From Winogradskya humida (lineage in GTDB: Bacteria > Actinomycetota > Actinomycetes > Mycobacteriales > Micromonosporaceae), in the NCBI RefSeq assembly GCF_016862215.1, contig NZ_BOMN01000087.1:186001-250000 (forward strand): a stretch of 64,000 nt of DNA. The letters run 5' to 3'. The notes beneath the pieces are model-generated. The model saw only the letters and a list, made by a program, of their open reading frames with translations. It ran no database searches and was not told the origin of the DNA. Both the position numbers and the translations under genes were made by a program. Below are positions 33,505 through 43,200 of this stretch, piece by piece (within the stretch, counting starts at the first letter, position 1; each line of letters opens with the position of its first letter).

Positions 33505-35073
33505 TTATGAGCAGGTGGCGCTGCCCAGCTTCACCGTGGCCGGGGCCGTGGCCGGTCCGTTGGCGGTGAATCCAATGGTGACCGCGGAGCTGGGTGCCAG
33601 TGATGGACCGGTCGCGGTGACCGTGGTGCCGGACTGGGTGACGGTGGCGTTCCAGCCGCTGCCCAGGGTCACTCCGGCAGGCCAGCTCCAGGTGACCGTT
33701 GACGGGTTGACGGTGGCGCTGCCCGTGTTGCGTACGGTCAAAGTGGCCTGGAAGCCGCCCTGCCAGACGCTGTCCTGGTGGTAGGTCGCGGTGCAGCCGG
33801 CGGTGGGTGTGGGGGTGCCGGGGTCGGTGGTGGCGACCGGGGCGATCAGGTATGGCTGGATGATCGCCTGCTTGACCGTGTTGATCGTGGTCCAGTCGTC
33901 GTTCGCGATGCCGCCCGTGTCCCCGGAGTTGGGGTTCCACGACCAGTACGTGAACGACATGCCGGTCGAGCCGGTGCCGGTGTAGGCGAGCAGGCTCTGC
34001 AGCCACACCTTGTCGATGTCGCTCTGCAGGGTGGTGCCGAACTCACCCATCATGATCGGGGCGATGTTCTGCTTGTAGAGGTAACCCCAGTAGTGGTCCC
34101 AGATGGCCGGCATGTTCGCGGGGTAGCTCGGGTCGTCGAACCACGCCTGGTGGTAGACCGAGGTGGCGTACTCGTGGGGGGAGTAGACGAGCCGGTTCGC
34201 CACGTTCAGGCGTACCGGGAACTGGCCTGCTTTGGAAAGATTGCCACCCCACCACCCGCAGTCCTCATCGTTGCTGGGATCGTTGTCCCAGACGTTGGAA
34301 AGACCGCCACTCGGGCAGCTCACGCCCTCCACAAAGATCAACCAATTGGGTTGTACGCCCAGAATGGCGTTACCAGCGCGTTCGGCGGCCAATCGCCAGT
34401 CACGAGCCGTGTCCCCGCAGCCCCAGCAGGAGCCCGTCGCGGCGGGGTTCGTGCCTTCCGCGTGCGGCTCGTTGTGCAGGTCGGCGCCGATCACCGTGGT
34501 GTTGCCGGCGTAGCGCCGGGCGAGGGCCTGCCAGTTCGCGATCCAGGTCGATTCGGGTACGCCCGCCGTGTACCAGAGCGCGGTCTGCCCCGCGGCCGTC
34601 GGGCGGTGGCGGTCGAGGATGATCCGCATGCCTTTGCTGCCCGCGTACGCGATGACCTTGTCCAGGATCTGCAACGGCGACTGTCCCAGCAGATCGGGAT
34701 TGACGTAGTCGTTGATCCCGGTGGCGACCGCACCGGAGGCGAGCGCGTCGTCGGAGAACGGCACCCGCAGCGTGTTGTACCCGAGCCGGGCCATCGTGTC
34801 GAGCTGGGACCGCCACGGATTGCTGGACCAGAGTCCGTGGAAGGTCTTGTTGTCGGTCTCCATGCCGAACCAGTTGATCCCGGTCAGCCGGACGGTGGCG
34901 CCCGTGCTGTCGAGGATCTGGTTGCCGGAGGTGTGCAGGTACCCGGTCCCGGTGCCGGCGGCTGCCGCGGCGGAGGCCGGGGCGGCGGTGCTGATGAGCA
35001 GGGAGGCTGCAGCCGTGAGGACGGCGGCTGCCGCAGCGAGGACGGATCGTGGTCGTAGTCGTGCTGAGGACAT
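33505..35073 (-). CDS. Secreted GH5 endoglucanase with CBM2
   Basis: A 522-residue exported cellulase. Signal peptide 1-38 (VLAAAAAVLTAAASLLISTA). GH5 catalytic barrel about 40-410, with acid/base E202 in LHNEPH and nucleophile E344 in MMGEFG, and LRVPF near residue 102. A short TDPGTPTPTAG linker leads to a C-terminal CBM2 starting GCTATYHQDSVWQGGF and ending LGSATCS. It should cleave beta-1,4 glucan outside the cell. A near-consensus CebR operator lies 57 bp upstream of ATG, so expression should respond to cello-oligosaccharides. Confidence 0.95.
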   Translation of the reverse strand: MSSARLRPRSVLAAAAAVLTAAASLLISTAAPASAAAAAGTGTGYLHTSGNQILDSTGATVRLTGINWFGMETDNKTFHGLWSSNPWRSQLDTMARLGYNTLRVPFSDDALASGAVATGINDYVNPDLLGQSPLQILDKVIAYAGSKGMRIILDRHRPTAAGQTALWYTAGVPESTWIANWQALARRYAGNTTVIGADLHNEPHAEGTNPAATGSCWGCGDTARDWRLAAERAGNAILGVQPNWLIFVEGVSCPSGGLSNVWDNDPSNDEDCGWWGGNLSKAGQFPVRLNVANRLVYSPHEYATSVYHQAWFDDPSYPANMPAIWDHYWGYLYKQNIAPIMMGEFGTTLQSDIDKVWLQSLLAYTGTGSTGMSFTYWSWNPNSGDTGGIANDDWTTINTVKQAIIQPYLIAPVATTDPGTPTPTAGCTATYHQDSVWQGGFQATLTVRNTGSATVNPSTVTWSWPAGVTLGSGWNATVTQSGTTVTATGPSLAPSSAVTIGFTANGPATAPATVKLGSATCS

Positions 35074-35129
35074 GGCCCGACTCCATTCGGTGGCGAAGCG
35101 GATCGGCCGTATTGAAGCTCATCGTTACA

Positions 35130-35143
35130 TGGGAGCGCTTCCA
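35130..35143. promoter_or_regulatory. CebR-type operator
   Basis: TGGGAGCGCTTCCA, one base off the known CebR consensus TGGGAGCGCTCCCA, upstream of the GH5 cellulase. CebR is the LacI-family repressor of cellulolysis in streptomycetes; no cebR gene is in the window. Confidence 0.85.
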
Positions 35144-35180
35144 CGGCAATCGCCCCGGCGGGGATGGAGTGGCCCGTCGG

Positions 35181-35615
35181 TTATGGGTGCTGTGCGATCT
35201 TGTCGACCGTGCTCCAGAACGCGGCGGCGTCCTCGGGTGGCACGAGTTGCAGCAGTGTGCGGCGTACCGCGGCGGCGTGGGCCGGGCGGGCTGCGGCGAT
35301 GTGGTCGCGGCCCGTGTCGGTGGCGGTGATCATGCGGGCTGGGCCGTCGCTGGCCGCGTCGACCAGCCCTCGGGTCTGCATGCGGGAGATCTGCCGCGAC
35401 AGCCTGCTGCGTTCCCAGCCGAGCAGCTTGGCGAGCTCCTGCTGCCGGAGGCTTCCGTCGCCGAGCTCCACGAGCCGGATGAGGACCGCGAAGTCGGCCG
35501 CGGAGAGTCCGGTGGCGGCGGTGATCTCTCGCTCGACGGCCCGCATCACCACGTCGCCGGCCCGCTTCCAGGCCGTCCACCCGGCCATCTCCACCGGGTC
35601 GAGGCTGTGCACCAT
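35181..35615 (-). CDS. MarR-family regulator
   Basis: A 144-residue winged-helix protein: LSAADFAVLIRLVELGDGSLR, QQELAKLLGWERSRLSRQISR with the recognition helix, and RGLVDAASDG in the wing. It likely binds the long inverted repeat at 35632-35677 and thereby represses itself and the divergent SDR. The ligand pocket is not informative. Confidence 0.88.
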   Translation of the reverse strand: MVHSLDPVEMAGWTAWKRAGDVVMRAVEREITAATGLSAADFAVLIRLVELGDGSLRQQELAKLLGWERSRLSRQISRMQTRGLVDAASDGPARMITATDTGRDHIAAARPAHAAAVRRTLLQLVPPEDAAAFWSTVDKIAQHP

Positions 35616-35631
35616 GCGCTCAGCCTAGCCG

Positions 35632-35677
35632 GTGTTTACATGTCAATACGATCCGGTTAGTGTTGACATGTAAACAC
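35632..35677. promoter_or_regulatory. Long inverted repeat overlapping divergent promoters
   Basis: GTGTTTACATGTCAA and its exact complement are separated by 16 bp; each arm is itself near-palindromic around ACATGT. For the rightward gene a plausible -35 TTTACA (35635-35640) and -10 TAGTGT (35658-35663) at 17-bp spacing are embedded. Likely a two-site MarR operator. Confidence 0.7.
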
Positions 35678-35698
35678 GTCGAGACCGTGGAGAATTCT

Positions 35699-36217
35699 GT
35701 GCAGAATGTCCTGATCACCGGGGGTAGCGACGGCATCGGTCTGGGTCTGGCCGCACGGTTTCAGGCCGGTGGCAGCACCGTCCTGATCGCCGGCCGGTCC
35801 CTTGCGAAACTCGAAACGGCCGCCGAGGCTTACCCCGGGTTGACGACTTTCGCCGGCGACGTCGGTCGGCCGGAAAGCCGCGAAGAGCTGGCTGCGCACG
35901 TACGCGCCACCATGCCCGGGCTCGACCTGCTCATCAACAACGCGGGTGTCCAGCGACGCACCGCCCTGGCGGCGGACGACGCACCGTGGAAGCAGCGGCA
36001 GGCCGAGATCGACATCCTGCTCGCCGGCCCCGGCGCGAGCCATGGGGTTCCTGTCGACGATTTCTGCAACACGGTTGTCCGAGTCCTCGCCACCGGCGCG
36101 GCCGAGGAGATCGGCTATGGACCCACCGGCACCCCCGAGTTCCATGCGCGGCTGATGGCCGGGGCGACGGCGTTCCGGGAGTCCGCCACCCGCTTCCCGG
36201 TCGCGGTGTACGGCTGA
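35699..36217 (+). pseudogene. Short-chain dehydrogenase with in-frame loss of the catalytic region
   Basis: A 172-residue open frame against about 240-250 expected. The N-terminal cofactor half is intact: LITGGSDGIGLGLAARF, NNAGVQRRTAL and KQRQAEIDILLAGP. It then jumps straight to HGVPVDDFCNTVV and the C-terminal EEIGYGPTGTPE. The middle, which carries the catalytic Ser and YxxxK, is missing, so reductase activity is not expected. Frame and ribosome site (GGAG before GTG) are preserved, so an NADP-binding remnant may still be made. The junction lies near 36028-36045. Promoter and MarR operator look fully functional. Confidence 0.75.
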
Positions 36218-36333
36218 AGGATCCACCGGTCGTCTCGCGGATTCATGCCACGGTCGGTGTGATGAGGGCTCTCGATGTGTGGTGGCCGTTAGAAATAGGC
36301 CATCGGAGTCACCGCACGGTTGAGGAGATCGAC

Positions 36334-37263
36334 ATGAGCGCAGTCATCACCGACTACGACCGCAACAACTACGACTACCGTTCCTACTGGGACGGCCGGG
36401 ACTACGAGGCGTGGGCTGAGGATCGGGCGCTGGAGCACATGGTGCCTTTGCTGGGCCGTCCGGACTGGATGGTGGACTTCGGCGGCGGCTTCGGGCGTAA
36501 CGCGAAGCACTACCGGGACCGGGCCCGCCGTTATGTGCTCGTCGACTACTCGGCCACCAACCTGCGTAACGCCGCGCGGGAGCTTGCCGGGGACGTCGGC
36601 ACCGGGCGGGCGTTCCTGATCCGGGCTGATCTGAACCGGTTGCCGTTCGTCGATGCCGCTTTCGACTCCGCCATGGTCGTCCGGGTGCTGCACCACCTGC
36701 CCGAGATGGCGGCGGCGCTGGTCGAGATGGGCCGGACGGTCCGGGACCGGTGGCTGCTGGACATCCCGATCAAGCATCACGCGCTCGGGCTGGCCCGTGC
36801 GGCGGTCCGTGGGGAGTTGCCCGCGGTGCGTGGCCCGCAGCCGTTGCGGACCGGGCACTCCGAGACGCCGTTCTGGAACTTCAAGCTGTCCACCGTGCGC
36901 GAGCAGCTCTACGCCGCGGGCTGGGACACCCGGCTGACGGGCAGCGTCAACAACCTGCGCCGCTGGGACCGCGCGTTGCCGTCGGCGGTGGTGCGAACGC
37001 TGCGCCCGGTCGCGCAGGCCGTGGAGACCGCTGCCCGGCACGGCGGTCGCGGCTGGTGGGGCCCGAGTCAGTTTGTGTACGCCCAGCGCGGCAGCATCCT
37101 GCCCCAGCTCGCGGACGCCGAGTCGATGCCGGCCCGGATGCGCTGCCCGGCGTGCCGGGGTTCACTGTTCTGGACCTCGGACACCGCGACCTGCCACGGC
37201 TGCGCGAACGCCTACCACCACGTCGACGGCTACTGGGACTTCACCGTGCCGTCCGCGGCTTGA
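36334..37263 (+). CDS. Class I SAM-dependent methyltransferase with C-terminal zinc ribbon
   Basis: A 309-residue methyltransferase. SAM-binding motif I is WMVDFGGGFGRNAKHY, acidic residue VLVDYS, motif IV AFDSAMVVRVLHHLPEM. After a helical middle (210-265) comes a zinc-ribbon-like tail with CPAC and CHGC pairs (MRCPACRGSLFW, TCHGCANAYHHVDG), resembling Trm112-type modules or the N-terminal ribbon of rRNA and ubiquinone-type methyltransferases, but here at the C-terminus. Substrate unknown. ATG has GAGGAG upstream. Not part of a clear operon. Confidence 0.85.
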   Translation: MSAVITDYDRNNYDYRSYWDGRDYEAWAEDRALEHMVPLLGRPDWMVDFGGGFGRNAKHYRDRARRYVLVDYSATNLRNAARELAGDVGTGRAFLIRADLNRLPFVDAAFDSAMVVRVLHHLPEMAAALVEMGRTVRDRWLLDIPIKHHALGLARAAVRGELPAVRGPQPLRTGHSETPFWNFKLSTVREQLYAAGWDTRLTGSVNNLRRWDRALPSAVVRTLRPVAQAVETAARHGGRGWWGPSQFVYAQRGSILPQLADAESMPARMRCPACRGSLFWTSDTATCHGCANAYHHVDGYWDFTVPSAA

Positions 37264-37288
37264 GCGGGAGGCAGTGGCCACCGGGAGC

Positions 37289-38230
37289 TCAGTGGGCGGC
37301 CCTGCGGCGGTGCAGCGTGAACGTCATGACCGTGACGATCAGCGCGCCGATGATCAGGCCGAGGACGGCGCTGGCCGCCGTGTTGACCAGCCAGCCGATG
37401 AGGCCACCGAGCGCACCCGTGGCGTCGTGGGCGGCTTCCTCCCAGTGGTGGACCGTTTCGTAGAGGGCGTGCAGGCCCAGCTCGTCGGTGCCGACGAGCA
37501 GGATGTGCCCGCCGACCCAGAGCATCGCGGCCGTGCCGACCACCGTCAGCACGGTGAGCACGACGGGCATCGCCTTGACCAGGCCGCGGCCGAAGCCGGC
37601 GATGGCGCCGGGCAGCTGGGACAGGCGCAGACCGGCGTCGTCCATCTTCACGATGAGGGCGACGGCGCCGTACACCAGGACCGTCATGACGACCGCGACG
37701 ACGGCCAGGATCGCCAGGCGGGACCAGAACGGCTCGTCGATCACCTCGTTCAGGGTGATGACCATGATCTCCGCCGAGAGGATCAGGTCGGTCCGCACCG
37801 CCCCGGACACCAGCGACTTCTCGTCCTTCACCGCGTCGTCAGCACCGTGCGACTCATGGTGGGCGACCTTGGCCCACACCTTCTCCGCGCCCTCGTAACA
37901 CAGATAGGCGCCACCGAGCATGAGGATCGGGGTGAGCAGCCAGGGCACGAACTGGCTCAGCAGCAGCACCACCGGCAGAATGATCAGGAACTTGTTGCGC
38001 AGCGAGCCCAGCGCGATGCGCCTGATGATCGGCAGCTCCCGCTCGGCGGCCAGGCCCCGCACGTACTGCGGGGTGACGGCGGCATCATCGACGACGACGC
38101 CCGCGGCCTTCACGCCGGCCTTGGCGGCAGCGGCGCCGACATCGTCGAGGGACGCGGCGGCGGCCCGGGCCAGCACCGCGACGTCATCCAGCAGGGCTAC
38201 GAGTCCGCCGGCCAAGGGGAGTCCTTCCAA
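37289..38230 (-). CDS. DUF808 (YedI-like) membrane protein
   Basis: A 313-residue inner-membrane protein of DUF808. The family start GLPLAGGLVALLDDVAVLAR and the segment DDAAVTPQYVRGLAAERELP are diagnostic, followed by about six hydrophobic segments (IILPVVLLLSQFVPWLLTPI; LAILAVVAVVMTVLVYGAVA; VVLTVLTVVGTAAMLWVGG). Function in the cell is unknown. The small membrane gene at 38252 ends 21 bases upstream, so they may be co-transcribed. Confidence 0.88.
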   Translation of the reverse strand: MEGLPLAGGLVALLDDVAVLARAAAASLDDVGAAAAKAGVKAAGVVVDDAAVTPQYVRGLAAERELPIIRRIALGSLRNKFLIILPVVLLLSQFVPWLLTPILMLGGAYLCYEGAEKVWAKVAHHESHGADDAVKDEKSLVSGAVRTDLILSAEIMVITLNEVIDEPFWSRLAILAVVAVVMTVLVYGAVALIVKMDDAGLRLSQLPGAIAGFGRGLVKAMPVVLTVLTVVGTAAMLWVGGHILLVGTDELGLHALYETVHHWEEAAHDATGALGGLIGWLVNTAASAVLGLIIGALIVTVMTFTLHRRRAAH

Positions 38231-38251
38231 GGTCGAGTAACGCGGGCCTGT

Positions 38252-38683
38252 TCATTTTCGCCGAGCTTGCTGAAAGGTCACTGAGAGCCGGTCGGGGGTC
38301 AGGAGCAGGATCGACAGCAGCAGCGGAACGCCGAGCGCTACCAGGATGCCGATCGCGTGCGAGGTGGAGAACACGCTCAGGTGCAGGGCGTGCCAGAGGA
38401 AATGCTCGGCGTTGAAGATGAGCCAGGCGCCGCCGGTGACGCGGAGCAGGGCGAATGTCGGCCGGCGCCAGGTCCAGACGCTGAGGACGGCGAGGGCCAG
38501 GTAGAGGCCGCCGACGTCGCGGACCAGGTGCTCGTTGTACGGGCCCAGCGCGGACACCCAGCCCCAGCCGGGCGACGGGAAGTCACGGTAGAACGACGCC
38601 GGGAACGCCGCCGCCCAGGTGCCGACCACGGTGGCCAGCACGGCCAGCAGAAGCACGCACACGCGTTTGCTGCGGAGAGTCAT
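38252..38683 (-). CDS. Small four-helix membrane protein
   Basis: A 143-residue integral membrane protein of unknown function. Helices are seen near 9-28 (VCVLLLAVLATVVGTWAAAF), 56-72, 78-97 and 110-130 (AIGILVALGVPLLLSILLL). The segment FNAEHFLWHALHLSVF is conserved-looking and His-rich. ATG at 38683 preferred over 38746 because the upstream extension is hydrophilic and its region is taken up by the operators of the divergent gene. Confidence 0.65.
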   Translation of the reverse strand: MTLRSKRVCVLLLAVLATVVGTWAAAFPASFYRDFPSPGWGWVSALGPYNEHLVRDVGGLYLALAVLSVWTWRRPTFALLRVTGGAWLIFNAEHFLWHALHLSVFSTSHAIGILVALGVPLLLSILLLTPDRLSVTFQQARRK

Positions 38684-38727
38684 ACGCCCAGGACGATCAC
38701 ACCCTGCCGGACGTGACAAGCCCCACT

Positions 38728-38779
38728 TGCTTTGAATTCGAAGCATGCTACTGTTCAGAAGTGCTTCGAGTTCGAAGCA
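38728..38779. promoter_or_regulatory. Paired TGCTTYGARTTCGAAGCA operators
   Basis: Two 18-bp palindromes: TGCTTTGAATTCGAAGCA (38728-38745) and TGCTTCGAGTTCGAAGCA (38762-38779), 34 bp apart centre to centre. A promoter TTGCTT (38727) with 16-bp spacing to TACTGT (38749) lies so that site 1 covers -35 and spacer and site 2 lies just downstream of the transcription start. Confidence 0.75.
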
Positions 38780-38799
38780 AAGTGAAAAGGGAGCTTGTC

Positions 38800-39687
38800 A
38801 TGAAGGCAGTTCGATTCCACGAGTACGGCGGCCCGGACGTCCTGCGTTACGAGGACGTCGAGGTGCCCGTGCCGGGTGCCGGGCAGGTGCTGCTGCGGGT
38901 GGCCGGGACCTCGTTCAACGGCGTCGACGCGAACATCCGCGGCGGTTTCATGCAGGGCCCGATCCCCGTTGAGCTGCCGCACACCCCGGGCATCGACGTG
39001 GCCGGGACCGTCGAGGCGCTCGGCGACGGCGTTGACAACGTCGCCGTCGGTGACCGGGTCATCGGGTTCCTGCCCATGACGGGAGCCGGCGCTTCCGCCG
39101 AGTACGTGATCGCACCCGCCGAGGTCCTGACCGCGGCGCCCACCACCATTCCGCTCGCCGACGCCGCCGCGCTTCCGACGGTCGGGCTCACCGCCTGGCA
39201 GGCGCTGTTCGAGCACGCCAAGCTGACCGCCGGGCAGCGCATCCTGATCAACGGGGCCGGTGGGGCTGTCGGTGGGTACGCCGTCCAGCTGGCCGGGAAC
39301 GCCGGAGCGCAGGTCATCGCCAAGGGCAGCCCGCGGAGCTCCGCCGCCACCGAAGAGACGATCGAGCCGGTCGATGTCGTGCTCAACCTCGCCCCCGTCG
39401 AGCCCGAGCAGCTCGGCGCGCTCGTCACCCTCATCCGCGACGGCGGCACCCTCGTGAACACGACCGTGTGGATGCCCGCGCCCTCCGACGACAAGCGCGG
39501 CGTCACGGGAATCAACATGTTCGTCCGCAGCGACGCCCAGGAACTCGCCCAGCTGGTCACCCAGGTCGACGCAGGTCAGCTGCGCGTCGACATCGCCGAG
39601 CGGGTGCCGCTGGCCGAGCTCCCCGCATTGCACGCCCGGGCCGCCGCCGGCGAACTGCCCAGCGGAAAAATCACCGTCACTCTCTGA
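38800..39687 (+). CDS. Zinc-free NADPH:quinone oxidoreductase-like dehydrogenase
   Basis: A 295-residue medium-chain reductase of the quinone oxidoreductase type. GroES-like part (1-120) begins MKAVRFHEYGGPDVLRYEDV; cofactor motif INGAGGAVGGYAVQLAG lies near residues 150-165. The zinc ligands of classical alcohol dehydrogenases are absent. Shorter than the usual 310-320. It probably reduces quinones or enones with NADPH. ATG has AAGGGAG. A cupin gene follows after 14 bases. Two strong operators precede it. Confidence 0.88.
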   Translation: MKAVRFHEYGGPDVLRYEDVEVPVPGAGQVLLRVAGTSFNGVDANIRGGFMQGPIPVELPHTPGIDVAGTVEALGDGVDNVAVGDRVIGFLPMTGAGASAEYVIAPAEVLTAAPTTIPLADAAALPTVGLTAWQALFEHAKLTAGQRILINGAGGAVGGYAVQLAGNAGAQVIAKGSPRSSAATEETIEPVDVVLNLAPVEPEQLGALVTLIRDGGTLVNTTVWMPAPSDDKRGVTGINMFVRSDAQELAQLVTQVDAGQLRVDIAERVPLAELPALHARAAAGELPSGKITVTL

Positions 39688-39701
39688 GCAAGGAGAAAAC
39701 C

Positions 39702-40202
39702 ATGATTCCCGACGACAATCCCGAACGTACGCTCACCGTGGCCAACCCCGCCGATCCCGCGACGACGTTCGTGTCCCTGGTGGGCGACACGTACGCCATG
39801 CTCGTCACCGGCGAGCAGACCAACGGCCAGTACTGCCTCATCGAGATGCGCGTCCCCGACGGAGGCGGCCCGCCGCCGCACCGCCACGACTTCGAGGAGA
39901 TGTTCACCATCCTCGAAGGAGAGATCGAGTTCACGTTCCGCGGCGAGAAGCACGTCGTGCCTGCCGGGTCCACGGTCAACATCCCGGCCAACGCGCCGCA
40001 CAACTTCCGTAACGTCTCCGGCGCACCGGCTCGCATGCTCTGCATGTGCACCCCCGCCGGCCAGGACGAGTATTTCCTGCGCATCGGCGACGTCGTCGAC
40101 GGCTGGGACGCCCCGGCGCCGCAGAAGTCGGCCGAGGAGCAGGCCGACCAGCGCCGCCGGGCCGCGGAACTCGCCGCGACGTATCGCAGCGAGTTCCTCT
40201 GA
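39702..40202 (+). CDS. Cupin-domain protein
   Basis: A 166-residue single-cupin protein. Motif 1 is PPPHRHDFEEMFTILEGEIEF, with His-x-His and Glu metal ligands (listed in parts HRH, EE), and motif 2 is NIPANAPHNFRN with the last His. ATG follows AAGGAG. Co-transcribed with the quinone reductase; possibly a metal-dependent oxygenase or isomerase acting on the same compound, which is inference. Confidence 0.86.
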   Translation: MIPDDNPERTLTVANPADPATTFVSLVGDTYAMLVTGEQTNGQYCLIEMRVPDGGGPPPHRHDFEEMFTILEGEIEFTFRGEKHVVPAGSTVNIPANAPHNFRNVSGAPARMLCMCTPAGQDEYFLRIGDVVDGWDAPAPQKSAEEQADQRRRAAELAATYRSEFL

Positions 40203-40231
40203 GCCGGTTGTGGCCCGTGATGCTGAGCCGG

Positions 40232-43200
40232 TTATCGCAGGCCGAAGGCCCGGGTGATGCGCTGATCCACGCTGTTGCCGGCGGTGTCGCGGGCCGTGGT
40301 GCGCAGGGTGACGAACCGGGCGGCGCGAGGTGCGGAGATCCGGGTGCTCCAGCCGCCCGCACGGGTGTTCAGCGTCGCCCGGTGCCAGGAGGCGCCGTCG
40401 TCGTACGAGACGTCGACCGTCACCGCCTTGATCTTCCCGGGCCCGGTTGCGGACTGCAGGGTGGAGGCGCCGACTCCCAGCTCGAAGGTGCGCTGCACCT
40501 TGCCGTCGCGGTCGGTGTCGACGGCATAGTCGAGCTGGATCAACGGCGGCGAGACGACCGTTCCCGAGGCCACGTCGCCGGAGGTGAACGCCCACTCGGT
40601 GCGGGTGCTCGTGGAGTACGGCCCGGCCCACGAGCCCCGGTCGTTCTCCGACACCAGCCGGTACGGAAGCCGCTCGGCGGCCAGCGGGCCCGCCACCAGC
40701 AGCGGGCTGTACCGGTCCGCCGAGCTGACCAGCTTGTCCCCTTGATAGAGCGCCATCCGATTGTCCACAGCGGGGTTGTCGTTGGTGCGTCCCGCGTGCG
40801 CGGTGCCGGAGTCGCCCCAGCCGGAGATGTTCGCGAACAGCCAGCCGCCCTCCTGCCGGAACACGCTGAGCCCGGTCGGCTCGTCGACCAGCCGCGGCCG
40901 CTGCACCGGCCCGAACCAGCGCTCCGGGTGAGCCGACCCGGCCTGGTACGCGACCGGCGCGGAGTGCTGTGACTGCTCACCCGGGATCAGCACGTCCGCC
41001 ACCCACTTCTCGCCCGCGGTGACCCAGTCGGTGCGGTCGCCGCGCGCCGGGGCCTCGGCGTATTCCAGGGAGGCGGTAGACCCGAGCGGGTCGGTGTCGG
41101 AGCGCTGCTCGAGAGCCCGACCCGGCTGCCAGTTGCGGAACGACACGTCGGCGCGCGCCAGGTTGCGAGACGTCGCCCGGTAGGTGAGGTCCGCGGGAAT
41201 CGTGCCGTCGTAGTCGGTGACGAGGTCGTACGCGTACTCGGTGGCCGGGTGTGAGGTGACGTCAAGCCGTACGTTCCGGCGGGTCATCAGTTTGCCGCCC
41301 TCGTCCCTGGTGAGCGTGGCGACGGTGAGCGGTGGCGGGTCGGCCGGCGCCCACACCGATCCCGGCCAGGGCGCGAGCCGTCCCGTGCCGTTGTTGACGA
41401 CGAGCAGGAGCCGGGCTCCGGCGGCCGAAGCAGCAGCAGCCTGGTCCTGGATCGTGACGGTATCGCTGTTCCGGACGATCAGCGCCTTACCGCGTACGTT
41501 GCCGCCGGTGACGACCTCGAGGCTGTGCACGCTCGCCGGTAGCGGTGTCGCGCCGCGCTGGACCCGCAGGTCGTCGTACCCGGCGACGGTCAGCGCCGGC
41601 TGGGTGAGGCGCCAGCGCGCGGCCAGCGTGAACCGGCCCTGCGCGGCCTTGCCGGTCGGGAGCACCCAGACGCTGTCGTACTCCTGGCCCGGGTACCACG
41701 CGTCGAGCCACGGGCTCCCGCCGACATCGCGGATCAGCTCGAACCGCGAGGCGGCCACGGTGGACTGCCGGGGTGTGGTCGCGGTGGATCGGCGGGCCCT
41801 GGTCGCGTCGAACACGACCGTGCGGTCCTGGTTCAGGGCGATGTTCGTGACGGGGAGCACGGCGAGACCCTTCGAGCCCGGCCCGTGGGTGCCCTCGACG
41901 TCGGTGCTCAACCACGCCGTGTACGTGTCCTCGGGCAGGCGCAGGTCGAGCGTACCCGTGGCATCGATCTGCCGGGTTGTCGTGCTGTCCTTGCCCAGCA
42001 ACACAAGCTGACCGGCGACGGGCTTTCCCGCACGGTCAAGTGCCTTCAGAACCAGATGATGGCGTACGCCCTCCTGGCCCACAGCCACCGAAGTACGCAG
42101 CCCGCCCGCGGAAACGAAGCCGGAGAACGCCTGATCGGCGGGCACCTTGTCGAACGACGTCGTCGCGGTCACCGAGGCCGTGCCGTGCGCCGGAACGGTG
42201 ATCTGCCCGGCCGACAACGTGATCAGGTCCAATGAGGACGACAGCGCGAGCGTCACCGGCACCGCGCCGACGTTCGTGTACGTGATCGTCCGGTTGACCG
42301 GTCCGGTGGGAGCCGTCGGGTAGTCCGGATAGCCGAAGTTCACCGACCCGGTGGCGAACACCGGCGCGCTCGTCGCGACGGCCGCGTCCAACCGCCCGGA
42401 ACCGCCCTGGTACGCCGTGACGTCCGGCGTCGCCTTCGTCGTGCTGACCAGCGCGTCCTTGACCTGCTGCCCGGTGAGGCCGGGATGCTCGGCGAGCAGC
42501 AGTGCCGCGGCGCCGGTGACGTGCGGGGCGGCCATCGACGTGCCGCTCATCGACAGGTACGAGCCCTCGCCCTCCTCGATGTAGTGCGAGCGGGCCGCCA
42601 GGATATTGGCCCCGGGCGCGGTGAGATCGGGCTTGAGCGCCCGGTCGCCGAGCCGCGGCCCCTGGCTGGAGAAGAACGTGACCAGATCCTGGTTGTCGAC
42701 CGCGCCGACGGTCAGCGCCGCGTCGGCCGCGCCGGGCGTCCCCACCGTGTACGCACCCGGCCCGCTGTTGCCCGCGGAGATCACGAACAGCGCACCGGTC
42801 TCCGCGCTGAGCTCGTTCACGGCGACGCTCATCGGGTCGGTGCCGTCGGTCGGATCGGCGCCGAGACTCAGGTTGACGACGCGGGCGTGCTGCTCGCGCA
42901 CCGCCCACTCCATGCCGCTGATGATCCACGAGTCCTGCCCGAACCCGTCGTTGCCGAGCACCTTGCCGATGTGCAGCCGGGCCCCGGGCGCGACGCCCTG
43001 CTCCTTGCCCGCGGAGGCGGCACCGGTGCCGGCGATCGTGGACGCCACGTGCGTACCGTGCCCCTTGCCGTCCTCGATCGACTCGCCGGGCACGAAGGAC
43101 GCGGTGGCTGCCACCTGGCCCGCCAGATCCGGGTGTGCGGTGTCGATGCCGGTGTCCAGCACGGCCACGTCGACGCCGGTGCCGACGTTGCCCTTCTGCC

